Source: Gammaproteobacteria bacterium
GTDB taxonomy: Bacteria; Pseudomonadota; Gammaproteobacteria; Pseudomonadales; Halieaceae
NCBI GenBank assembly: GCA_030433415.1
Contig: JAUIMF010000008.1
Coordinates: 1 to 64,000 of the forward strand
Length of the DNA: 64,000 nt
Direction: 5' to 3'
Shown: one piece after another, positions 9,156 to 16,350 of the stretch
Numbering within the stretch: the stretch's first letter is position 1
How the letters are laid out: each line of letters begins with the position of its first letter
Translations under genes and position numbers: made by a program
The notes under the pieces: model-generated
What the model saw: the letters and a program-made list of their open reading frames with translations, nothing else
Databases searched by the model: none
Told to the model about the DNA's origin: nothing

Positions 9156-9169
9156 CGCAACCGATTGCA
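9156..9169 (-). promoter_or_regulatory. LacI-family operator downstream of the receptor -10
   Basis: On the minus strand this reads TGCAATCGGTTGCG, identical over 13 of 14 bases to the operator at 940-953. It begins at the downstream edge of the predicted -10 box and would cover the transcription start. Centre-to-centre distance to the next operator (9178-9191) is 22 bp, about two helical turns. Confidence 0.7.
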
Positions 9170-9197
9170 TCCTAGTGTGCAATCGATAGCATGTCAA
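9169..9197 (-). promoter_or_regulatory. sigma-70 promoter of the TonB receptor gene
   Basis: On the minus strand, TTGACA (9197-9192, a perfect -35) is followed by a 17-bp spacer and TAGGAT (9174-9169, four of six -10 bases). One LacI-type operator fills the spacer and another follows the -10, a good arrangement for repression. Confidence 0.65.
9178..9191 (-). promoter_or_regulatory. LacI-family operator inside the receptor promoter spacer
   Basis: TGCAATCGATAGCA is a palindrome with two imperfect positions and shares the TGCAATCG half with the other three sites. It sits exactly between the -35 and -10 boxes, so repressor bound here would exclude RNA polymerase. Confidence 0.7.
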
Positions 9198-9312
9198 ACC
9201 AATACAGGTGGTCAAAACTGGTACAAATTGGGTTTCAGTTCGGCCCCGAGGTCTGACAAATGCGCTCAGATGCCATCGCTGAACGCAATGGCGCCAGGCA
9301 AAAGCGCCAGAA

Positions 9313-10347
9313 TTACACCTTGGCTGCGCGACTGCTTTCTCGAACGATCAGACGAGCCGGAAGGCGCGTGTCTGAGACTTTGTCTCCGTTGATCATGGCA
9401 ATGAGCCCGTTCACCAGCGCCTCACCAGCAGTGCCAATGCTTTGACTCACCGTCGTCAGCGGAGGGCTGGTAAACGCTGCAAGGCCAATATCGTCGTACC
9501 CCGTTACCGCCACGTCATCGGGGACCCGCAGCCCATAATTTTTCAGGGCAGCAACCGTCGCCATCGCCATCACATCCGACAGGCAGACGACCGCATCAAA
9601 GTCGGAGCGTCGTTTGAGCAGTTCTTCGATCGCCACCTGGGCCTCTTTCATACTGAACGGTACGTCAAAGTGAAGTTGGGGGTCGAACTTCATGCCCCCC
9701 TCCGCCAGCGCCGCCTTGTACCCCTCAAAGCGAGCTTCAAGCTCCGGGTTGTCCACGCCCCCAAAGAAAGCGATTTTTTGACGTCCGGTCTCGATCAGTT
9801 CGCGGGTGACCATCTTGCCACCTTCGAAGTTATCAATACCGACAACCGGATAGCGCTTGGAGGGAACACTTTGCCCCCAGACAATAAAGGGCTTGCCACT
9901 GTCAGCGAACGTATTGAGTCGGTGGTGCTGCCGCTCCTGCCCAACAATGATCAAACCGTCGGAGCGCCGCGCGATGCGTGCAATTGTCTCTTCCAGATTC
10001 TCTGCATACGGCGTATGGGACAACAGCAGATCGTAATCCTGGGCCGCCGACGCGTCGGCAATAGCTCCCAGCATCTCCATAAAGAACAGATCAGACATGT
10101 GCTGGCGAGAACGCATGTCGATCATCAGCACAACCGAGATGACGTGCGTCCGCTGGAGTCGCAGATCCCGCGCGCGACGGTTCACAACAAAACCGTGGGC
10201 CTGGGCCAGTTCCTTGACCTTGCGCCGAGTCTCTTTGCTGATCCGGGGATTGTCATTGAGTGCGCGAGAAGCGGTCGATCGGGAAATCCCGGCCAGATTC
10301 GCCAAATCCTGCAAACTCGTTACTCGTTCCACATCCGTCACGGGCAT
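9313..10347 (-). CDS. LacI-family transcriptional repressor of the sugar locus
   Basis: This 344-residue LacI/GalR-family regulator has an N-terminal helix-turn-helix (SLQDLANLAGISRSTASRAL, about 11-30), a hinge helix and a periplasmic-binding-protein-like effector domain (about 68-340) with the family VVGIDNFEGG and VTGYDDIGLA segments. It lies between the TonB receptor gene (same strand, downstream) and the kinase gene (divergent). Four palindromes matching LacI-type operators occur only in promoter regions of this locus, one of them (10412-10425) in front of this gene and the kinase, so it probably represses itself, the kinase, the receptor, GH97 and the MFS gene until the sugar is present. 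The family is certain; the effector is unknown, with a fructosyl or glucosyl sugar likely from context. Confidence 0.93.
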   Translation of the reverse strand: MPVTDVERVTSLQDLANLAGISRSTASRALNDNPRISKETRRKVKELAQAHGFVVNRRARDLRLQRTHVISVVLMIDMRSRQHMSDLFFMEMLGAIADASAAQDYDLLLSHTPYAENLEETIARIARRSDGLIIVGQERQHHRLNTFADSGKPFIVWGQSVPSKRYPVVGIDNFEGGKMVTRELIETGRQKIAFFGGVDNPELEARFEGYKAALAEGGMKFDPQLHFDVPFSMKEAQVAIEELLKRRSDFDAVVCLSDVMAMATVAALKNYGLRVPDDVAVTGYDDIGLAAFTSPPLTTVSQSIGTAGEALVNGLIAMINGDKVSDTRLPARLIVRESSRAAKV

Positions 10348-10411
10348 GTCCGTAAACCTATTGCTGCCGAGATTTCATAGAGGGCACGCAATTTCGCATG
10401 CCAGAATATAA

Positions 10412-10425
10412 TGCAATCGATTGTA
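10412..10425. promoter_or_regulatory. LacI-family operator between lacI-type and kinase genes
   Basis: TGCAATCGATTGTA is one base from a perfect palindrome and carries the shared TGCAATCG half. It overlaps the last base of a TATAAT box (10407-10412) that reads toward the kinase. It probably gives joint control of the repressor and the kinase. Confidence 0.7.
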
Positions 10426-10490
10426 GCATGGGCTAATCTAGCGTCAGCTACCGGTTGCGCGTCGCAGCCGACCAGTCCGGAAACGAGCCG

Positions 10491-10526
10491 ACAAGCACCA
10501 AGACAAGCACCAAGACAAGCACCAAG
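10491..10526. repeat. three exact tandem copies of a 12-bp unit
   Basis: ACAAGCACCAAG is repeated three times without change (10491-10502, 10503-10514 and 10515-10526) in the leader of the kinase gene, 72 bp before its start codon. Perfect short tandem repeats in a 5' leader are prone to copy-number change. Confidence 0.85.
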
Positions 10527-10598
10527 ATTAACCTGGGCTGGCGGTGATGTTTGCGCGACTCAACCGCTCAAAATAACTACTCGACTGAAAACATCGCT

Positions 10599-11546
10599 AT
10601 GACTGTTGCCGTTCTGGGCGAAGCCCTTATCGATATGATCGCGGATGGGGCGGGAAGCTACAGCGCCCATCTGGGTGGATCCCCTTTCAACGTTGCCATA
10701 GCGCTGGCACGCCAGGGCACCAACGTTTGCTACCTGTCCCCGCTCTCAGACGACAACTTCGGCGACCAGCTGCACCGCGCGTTGAGCGAAGAGAAAGTGG
10801 CGACGCCAGTTAAGCGTCGCTCACGCTGGCCAACCTCCATCGCCATGGTGACCATCGATGCGCAGGGGCAGGCCAGCTATCGCCTCTATCGGGAGGGGGT
10901 TGCCGACAAAGACACCAGCGTCGAAGAAGTGATCGAGAACCTGCCTGACGACATTACGCTGTTCCACAGCGGCTCGCTGGCGCTAACGCCGAGTCAGTTA
11001 CCCAGAATAAAAGGCATCTTCAGTTATCTCCGCGAGCGTGGGGTCCCAATCAGCATCGACCTGAACATTCGCGAACGCGCCAGCTATGACCTGGAGAAAT
11101 ATCTTCAGGGTGTGCGAAGCCTCTTACCTCTCGTTGATATCGTAAAAGCGAGCGACGAGGATCTGGACGTATTCGCCCTGAGTGATGATCCCCAGACAAC
11201 GGGAAAACGGTTTCATCAGGAAATGGAGGGCGGATTGTTAGTCCTTACGCGGGGTCAGCATGGCGCCTCAGTATTCTCGGGCAGCGACGTCATCACCGCA
11301 CCGGCGTATCCGGTTACCACCCTCGCCGACACCGTGGGTGCGGGCGACACCTTCCACGCAGCCTTCCTTTCGTCCCTATTGCTACGGGGCGCACTGTCCA
11401 GCGGAGCCAAAGATTGGGACTCGGCCGGTCTGGTCGAGGCAATCAACTTCGCCGGTGCTGCTGCAGCAATCAACGTCTCCCGCGAAGGCTGCTCTCCTCC
11501 TACCAGAGATGAGGTTGTGGACCTGCTCGGGCGCACCCATCCCTAG
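10599..11546 (+). CDS. PfkB-family carbohydrate kinase, fructokinase-like
   Basis: This 315-residue ribokinase/PfkB-family sugar kinase shows the N-terminal substrate motif LGGSPFNVAIALARQG, and near the C-terminus DTVGAGDTFHAAFL, whose GAGD contains the catalytic aspartate and the anion hole. IDLNIRERASY resembles fructokinases (IDPNVRP-type segment). ATG 10599 is preferred over an upstream TTG at 10551 because the fold starts directly with MTVAVLGEALIDM. The gene diverges from the LacI-type repressor and follows a shared operator. A cytoplasmic fructokinase beside an alpha-glucosidase and a transporter fits sucrose use: glucose and fructose are released and the fructose phosphorylated. 2-keto-3-deoxygluconate kinase or ribokinase activity cannot be excluded by sequence. 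Confidence 0.88.
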   Translation: MTVAVLGEALIDMIADGAGSYSAHLGGSPFNVAIALARQGTNVCYLSPLSDDNFGDQLHRALSEEKVATPVKRRSRWPTSIAMVTIDAQGQASYRLYREGVADKDTSVEEVIENLPDDITLFHSGSLALTPSQLPRIKGIFSYLRERGVPISIDLNIRERASYDLEKYLQGVRSLLPLVDIVKASDEDLDVFALSDDPQTTGKRFHQEMEGGLLVLTRGQHGASVFSGSDVITAPAYPVTTLADTVGAGDTFHAAFLSSLLLRGALSSGAKDWDSAGLVEAINFAGAAAAINVSREGCSPPTRDEVVDLLGRTHP

Positions 11547-11589
11547 GCCAGACTGAACGGACTCGTCGCTGGCGACGTCCAACCTCAAT

Positions 11590-11625
11590 CCCAACCCCAA
11601 CCCCAACTCCAACTCCAATTCCAAC
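11590..11625. repeat. degenerate hexanucleotide repeat (CCAACY)
   Basis: About six units of a 6-bp motif of the form CCCAAC or TCCAAC follow one another downstream of the kinase gene, with slight degeneration at the 3' side. A small hairpin TGTCGC-AAGC-GCGACA (11626-11641) follows directly. No T-tract is present, so it is not a clear terminator. Confidence 0.7.
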
Positions 11626-11719
11626 TGTCGCAAGCGCGACAGAAATCGCGCCCGCGCGCACCTATGCTGTTCCCTCACGCTGAACAAAAACAGCTACTGC
11701 CCGAGCAAAGGATAACAAT

Positions 11720-13261
11720 ATGAATGGAGCACACTCCCTGTTGCAGGCCCTGGAGAAGGCCGGCGTCGACACCTGTTTTGCCAACCCCGGCACCTCAGAA
11801 ATGCAACTGGTGGCGGCGATTGGAGAGAGCGACTCGGTACGACCGATCCTCTGTCTGTTCGAGGGCGTCGTAACCGGCGCGGCCGATGGTTACGGTCGCA
11901 TGGCGGACAAACCCGCCACGACGCTGCTGCACCTTGGCTCGGGATTCTCCAATGGCATGGCCAATCTGCATAACGCCCGGCGCAGCGGTTCGCCCATTGT
12001 GAACATCGTGGGGGATCACGCGGACTACCACCTGCAATACGATGCGCCCCTGACCAGCGATTTGCCGGGCCTGGCGACCTGGGCCTCACACTGGACCAAG
12101 GTCGCGCAGTCGCCCCATGACCTTGCCACATCCGGCATCGAGGCGGTAAATGCTGCCATGGCAGGCAACGGCCGTATTGCCACACTCATCGCCCCGGCCA
12201 ATCATGCCTGGGACGCGATCGAGGGCAGCGCCGAGCCTGATAACGCCGACGCCGATGTACCCTGCACCGAAGACGTCCTTGCCGACGTGGCAGCCAAACT
12301 GCAGAACGGTCGGCGTACCGCGCTGTTCCTGGGTGGCCGGGCCCTGCGCGAAGACACGCTCGAAACCCTGGGCGCCATTGCTGCCTCGACCGGCGCGGAC
12401 CTCTGGTGCCAGACCTTCCCCGCCCGTCTTCAGCGCGGCGCGGGGCGCGTGCCCGTACAACGCCTGCCCTACTTTGCAGAGCAGGCCTGCGAAGCCCTCG
12501 CGCCGTACGAACAGATGATCCTGGTAGGCGCGCAAGCGCCGGTCAGTTTCTTCGCCTACCCGGGTAAAGAAAGCTGGTTGGCCCCCCAGGGCTGCGACAT
12601 CACGACGTTGGTGACGGCGGAGCAACCCATCGAAGAGGCCACGCAGCGCCTGGCCGAGCGCATTCCAGCGCTGCAGCAGGCTGCCACCACACCCCGGGTC
12701 AGCCCTGACCTGGAAGCCGGACCGCTGACACCGGCGGCCATCGGACAGATCATGAGCCGGCACATGCCTGCGCAGACCATCGTGTCTGACGAAGGCGCCA
12801 CCTGTGGCCTGCAGATCTATGCCGAAACCGGCGCCGCCGAACCCCACGACTGGCTGACGCTGACCGGTGGCGCCATCGGCCAGGGCCTGCCCGTTGCCCT
12901 GGGCGCGGCGATTGCCTGCCCCGAACAGAAGGTGATTGCACTGCAGGCCGATGGATCGGCCATGTACACAATCCAGGCGCTGTGGACCATGGCTCGCGAG
13001 GATGTCGACGTCACGGTGGTCTTGCTGAACAACCGCAGCTACGCAATCCTGAACATCGAACTCCAGCGCGTCGGTGCCGGCACGCCCACGCCCAAGACCC
13101 TGTCGATGCTTGACCTGTCGAACCCGAACATGGATTTTCAATCCATGGCCGCGTCACTGGGCGTCACCGCCCATCGCGCCACGACCGCCGAAGAGTTCGA
13201 AACGCAGTTCGGCGAGGCGATGCGGCAGTCGGGCCCCGTGCTCATTGAGTGTATGGTCTGA
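11720..13261 (+). CDS. ThDP-dependent acetolactate synthase/benzoylformate decarboxylase-like enzyme
   Basis: This 513-residue thiamine-diphosphate enzyme has an N-terminal pyrimidine-binding domain (catalytic Glu in CLFEGVVTGAADGYGRM), a central domain and a C-terminal diphosphate-binding domain with GDGSAMYTIQALW...LLNN, whose residues hold Mg and diphosphate. It is shorter than true biosynthetic IlvB (about 560-590), has no adjacent small subunit IlvN, and resembles the MdlC-type 'acetolactate synthase large subunit' proteins that decarboxylate or carboligate 2-keto acids. AAAGGA precedes ATG 11720. It heads a tight plus-strand operon with a D-2-hydroxyacid dehydrogenase and an FMN L-2-hydroxyacid dehydrogenase, both 2-keto/2-hydroxy acid enzymes, so a catabolic role on a 2-keto acid is likely. 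The exact reaction is unknown. Confidence 0.85.
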   Translation: MNGAHSLLQALEKAGVDTCFANPGTSEMQLVAAIGESDSVRPILCLFEGVVTGAADGYGRMADKPATTLLHLGSGFSNGMANLHNARRSGSPIVNIVGDHADYHLQYDAPLTSDLPGLATWASHWTKVAQSPHDLATSGIEAVNAAMAGNGRIATLIAPANHAWDAIEGSAEPDNADADVPCTEDVLADVAAKLQNGRRTALFLGGRALREDTLETLGAIAASTGADLWCQTFPARLQRGAGRVPVQRLPYFAEQACEALAPYEQMILVGAQAPVSFFAYPGKESWLAPQGCDITTLVTAEQPIEEATQRLAERIPALQQAATTPRVSPDLEAGPLTPAAIGQIMSRHMPAQTIVSDEGATCGLQIYAETGAAEPHDWLTLTGGAIGQGLPVALGAAIACPEQKVIALQADGSAMYTIQALWTMAREDVDVTVVLLNNRSYAILNIELQRVGAGTPTPKTLSMLDLSNPNMDFQSMAASLGVTAHRATTAEEFETQFGEAMRQSGPVLIECMV

Positions 13262-13287
13262 ATCTGCGCGTAGAGAGTATGACCCCC

Positions 13288-14244
13288 ATGGACAAGCCGA
13301 TTATCGTCACCGCTCGCGAATTCCCCGAAGCATTGCAACAGCATCTGCAGAATCTGGGCAAGCTACGCACTTACGATCCGCAGTCCCCCGAGGCCAGCCT
13401 GGACGGTGCCCGCGTCTGGCTTGGCACGGCCGTTGATCCGGTGCCCGCCGAAACCATCGCCCGCTTCCCCGAATCCCTCGGTCTGATCGCCAATCTGGGC
13501 GTGGGTACCGACAACGTCGATTTGACCGCCGCCGCCGCAGCGGGCATACAAGTCAGCAATACGCCCGTCGTCACCGAAGACACGGCGGATCTCACCGTTG
13601 CCCTCATCCTCGCCACGTGCCGCCGCCTCAACGAAGCCGAGCAAGCCCTGCGTAAGGATGACTGGGCCGCAGGCGCGTCGATGCTTGGCCGTCGCGTCCA
13701 CGGCGCCACACTCGGCATCGTGGGCTTTGGTGCCATCGGTCAGGCGGTGGCAAGGCGTTCCGCCGGCTTTGCCATGAACGTGCTTTACCACGGCCCCCGT
13801 CGCAAACCCGAGGGCGAGGCAGACACCGGCGCCAGTTACTGCGAGTCCCTCACTGACCTGCTCGCCCAGTCTGACATTGTTTCGCTGAACTGCCCGCTGA
13901 CCGATGCCACGCGCCACCTCATGAATGCCGACACACTGGCGGCCATGAAACCCGGCGCCATCCTCATCAACACGGGGCGGGGACCGCTGGTCCACGAAGC
14001 AGCACTGGTGGCTGTGCTTGAGAGCGGCCACCTCGGCGGTGCGGGCCTCGACGTATTCGAATTCGAACCGTCCGTGACGCCGGCCCTGATGGAACTGCCG
14101 AACGTAACGCTGCTACCGCATATTGGCAGCGCCACGGCGCAATGCCGCTCCGAGATGGTAGCCCGCGCGCTGGGCAATATTCACTCGTTCCTGGAATCCG
14201 GAACCGTGACGGACCCCTGCGTTACTCTGCAACCGAACTCCTGA
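13288..14244 (+). CDS. D-isomer-specific 2-hydroxyacid dehydrogenase (glyoxylate/hydroxypyruvate reductase-like)
   Basis: This is an NAD(P)-dependent reductase of 2-keto acids. It has the lid/catalytic domain (NLGVGTDNVDL), the Rossmann motif GIVGFGAIGQAVARR, the catalytic arginine in NTGRGPLV, the glutamate in DVFEFEP and the histidine in LLPHIGSAT. The reading frame opens at 13249, but ATG 13288 (318 residues) is the better start because GAGAG at 13273-13277 is suitably spaced; ATG 13279 is too close to it. The gene begins just after the ThDP enzyme gene and ends 11 bp before the lactate-dehydrogenase-like gene. It probably interconverts glyoxylate/glycolate, hydroxypyruvate/glycerate or a longer 2-keto acid in the same pathway. 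Confidence 0.88.
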   Translation: MDKPIIVTAREFPEALQQHLQNLGKLRTYDPQSPEASLDGARVWLGTAVDPVPAETIARFPESLGLIANLGVGTDNVDLTAAAAAGIQVSNTPVVTEDTADLTVALILATCRRLNEAEQALRKDDWAAGASMLGRRVHGATLGIVGFGAIGQAVARRSAGFAMNVLYHGPRRKPEGEADTGASYCESLTDLLAQSDIVSLNCPLTDATRHLMNADTLAAMKPGAILINTGRGPLVHEAALVAVLESGHLGGAGLDVFEFEPSVTPALMELPNVTLLPHIGSATAQCRSEMVARALGNIHSFLESGTVTDPCVTLQPNS

Positions 14245-14255
14245 GAGACACCGCC

Positions 14256-15422
14256 ATGAGTATCTTCGACGTCGTACCAATTTCTGTAGATGACTATGAA
14301 CGCCGGGCACGGTGGCGACTGCCCCGCTTTCTCTATGATTACGCCGCCGGCGGCGCCAACAACGAAGAGACGCTGAGCGCCAATCGCAACGACTTCGCGC
14401 AGATTACCCTGCGCCAGCGCGTGATGCGTGATGTGTCCGAAGTCAGTACCGCGACCACCCTGCTGGGACAGCAGGCGGCCATGCCGGTTGCGCTGGCCCC
14501 CGTGGGCATGGCGGGTATGTACGCCCGGCGTGGCGAAGTGCAGGCCGCAAAGGCGGCCGAAACGGTCGGAATCCCCTTCACGGGATCCACCATGGGCGTG
14601 TGTTCCATCGACGAAATCAACGCGGCCACCACCAGCCCGAACTGGTTCCAGCTCTACATGCTGCGCGATCGTGAATTTGTGCAGGAGATGCTGCAGCGCG
14701 CCTGGAATTCAGGAACGCGCACGCTGGTATTCACCGTGGACCTGGCGGTGCCCGGCGCACGTCTGCGTGACTTTCGCAACGGCATGATCGGCGGAGGCTG
14801 GCTGGGCAAGGCCTCGCAACTCGCGCAATTGGCCACCAGCCCCGGCTGGGCCTGGGACGTGGGCATCAACGGTAAACCGCATTTTCTCGGCAATCTGTCG
14901 GGACGTGTCGCGGACGCCAAGGACCTCAACAGCTACCGTGACTTTGTCGAGTCCCAGTTCGATCCGACAGTGACCTGGGACGACATTCGCTGGCTACGCG
15001 ATCAGTGGCAGGGCAAGCTGTTAATCAAAGGCGTACTCGAAGCCGACGATGCGCGTGCGGCCATCGACTGCGGCGCCGAAGGCGTTGTGGTATCCAACCA
15101 CGGTGGTCGGCAACTGGACGCCGTGGCCTCGGGCATCCGTAAACTACCCGAGGTCGTCAAAGCACTGGACGGTAACGGCGAGGCGTACATCGACGGCGGG
15201 GTGCGCAACGGCATTGATGTGGTGCGCGCCGTCGCCCTGGGTGCCCAGGGCGTGCTGATGGGCCGACCCTGGCTCTATGCGCTGGCGGTGCACGGCGAGG
15301 CTGGCGTTCGTAACCTGCTCGGCGTGTTCCAACGGGAGATTGCCATTGCCCTGGCCCTGACCGGCGTCAACAGCATGGGCGAGCTGAATGAGGATGCCAT
15401 CGACCGCCAGCCCCTGGCATAG
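14256..15422 (+). CDS. FMN-dependent L-2-hydroxyacid (L-lactate) dehydrogenase, LldD-like
   Basis: This 388-residue member of the FMN-dependent alpha-hydroxyacid dehydrogenase family is a TIM barrel. It shows the N-terminal RLPRFLYDYAAGGANNEET, the FMN contacts LAPVGMAGMYARRGE, and near residues 280-290 the active-site SNHGGRQLD, whose histidine is the catalytic base, followed by DGGVRNGIDVVRAVALGA for phosphate binding. Length and motifs match LldD, which passes electrons to the respiratory quinone pool. The start at ATG 14256 follows CTGAGAGACACCGCC, leaving 11 bp after the previous stop. Last gene of a three-gene operon. It probably oxidises L-lactate or another L-2-hydroxy acid formed from the aldehyde products of the island. 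Confidence 0.9.
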   Translation: MSIFDVVPISVDDYERRARWRLPRFLYDYAAGGANNEETLSANRNDFAQITLRQRVMRDVSEVSTATTLLGQQAAMPVALAPVGMAGMYARRGEVQAAKAAETVGIPFTGSTMGVCSIDEINAATTSPNWFQLYMLRDREFVQEMLQRAWNSGTRTLVFTVDLAVPGARLRDFRNGMIGGGWLGKASQLAQLATSPGWAWDVGINGKPHFLGNLSGRVADAKDLNSYRDFVESQFDPTVTWDDIRWLRDQWQGKLLIKGVLEADDARAAIDCGAEGVVVSNHGGRQLDAVASGIRKLPEVVKALDGNGEAYIDGGVRNGIDVVRAVALGAQGVLMGRPWLYALAVHGEAGVRNLLGVFQREIAIALALTGVNSMGELNEDAIDRQPLA

Positions 15423-15439
15423 ACGGCCAGACAGAAGGA

Positions 15440-16150
15440 TTACTGCGCCCCGTACACCGCCGCCACGGAGTCCGTGCCGGCCAATTCGCCGTAGCGCCGT
15501 TCAAGCTCGGGCAGGTCAATGACACGGATCTTGCCATAGTTGAGCGAGATCAGCTGCGCCGTCGCCAGCTGCTGTAACTCCTTGTTCACGGTCTGGCGCG
15601 AGGCGCCGAGCATCTGCCCCAGACCTTCCTGCGATATGGGAATATCACTCTCTGACGCAGTCCCAGGCGAGCTGTAGGCCAGGCGACACAGGGCGACCGC
15701 CAGGCGCTCGCGCAACGACAGACCCCGGGATTCAATCAACATGCAGTAGGCCAGGCGCGTGCGCAGCGCGAGCATGCGCATGAGCGAATCCTTGAACTCG
15801 GAATACTTTGCACAGAGCGCTTCGAAATCGCTGCGCTTCCACACCAGTATCGTTAAATCGGTCATTGCGATAGCGTGGCTGACCCGGGGCAGACCGTCGA
15901 TCATGCCCATCTCGCCGAAGCAGTCACCGTCATGGAGTTCCAACGGAACCATTTCACGACCACCCGGCGTGTAGGTGCAGAGCTTTACGCTGCCCGAGAC
16001 GATCTTGAACCACTCCCGGGGTTCCTCACCCTGACGATAGATGGTCTCGTTCTTGGGCAGCTGACGCTCCCGCGCCCGCGCAAACAGATCGTCGCGAACC
16101 GGGTCGGACAGGTTTTCGATCAGGTCATGAAGGTGGGGAATAGGCTGCAT
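15440..16150 (-). CDS. Crp/Fnr-family transcriptional regulator
   Basis: This 236-residue regulator has an N-terminal cyclic-nucleotide-binding-like jelly roll (about 20-135, GDCFGEMGMIDGLPRVSHAIA) and a C-terminal winged helix (about 150-225) with recognition helix QEGLGQMLGASRQTVNKELQ. It lacks the N-terminal cysteine cluster of Fnr. The binding-pocket segment GEMGMIDGLPRVS resembles but does not equal the cAMP motif GELGLFEGQERSA of Crp, so the effector is uncertain. It is convergent with the LldD-like gene and upstream in direction of the second TonB receptor. It may control the island, but no clear TGTGA-type palindrome was found to prove it. Confidence 0.88.
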   Translation of the reverse strand: MQPIPHLHDLIENLSDPVRDDLFARARERQLPKNETIYRQGEEPREWFKIVSGSVKLCTYTPGGREMVPLELHDGDCFGEMGMIDGLPRVSHAIAMTDLTILVWKRSDFEALCAKYSEFKDSLMRMLALRTRLAYCMLIESRGLSLRERLAVALCRLAYSSPGTASESDIPISQEGLGQMLGASRQTVNKELQQLATAQLISLNYGKIRVIDLPELERRYGELAGTDSVAAVYGAQ

Positions 16151-16260
16151 GAATTGCCGCGTCCGCTGACTCGTCGGTTGTAATCATTTATACGACGCCA
16201 AGGAGTCTAGCATGGCGACAATCGCGGGGAGCAACGGCCCGGTACGCACCGTACACCCAT

Positions 16261-16297
16261 AAAAAAACCGCCGACGGGCCCCTGGCTCGCCGACGGC
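16261..16297 (-). terminator. intrinsic terminator of the second TonB receptor gene
   Basis: On the minus strand a 14-pair stem, with one mismatch and a few G-U pairs, around a 3-base loop (GCCGTCGGCGAGCC-AGG-GGCCCGTCGGCGGT) is followed by a T-tract. It lies about 54 bp past the receptor stop. Confidence 0.75.
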
Positions 16298-16350
16298 AGT
16301 ACCGATCGGATGCCGCCAGCGTATGCCAGCGGCGGCCCTTGTCGCTTACA

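Noticed and set aside
11564-11577. Terminator after the kinase gene (CGTCGC-TG-GCGACG)
   Set aside because: The stem has a 2-base loop and is not followed by a T-tract, so evidence for termination is too weak.
12086-13141. 351-codon minus-strand frame
   Set aside because: Antisense of the ThDP enzyme, whose cofactor motifs are clear on the plus strand.
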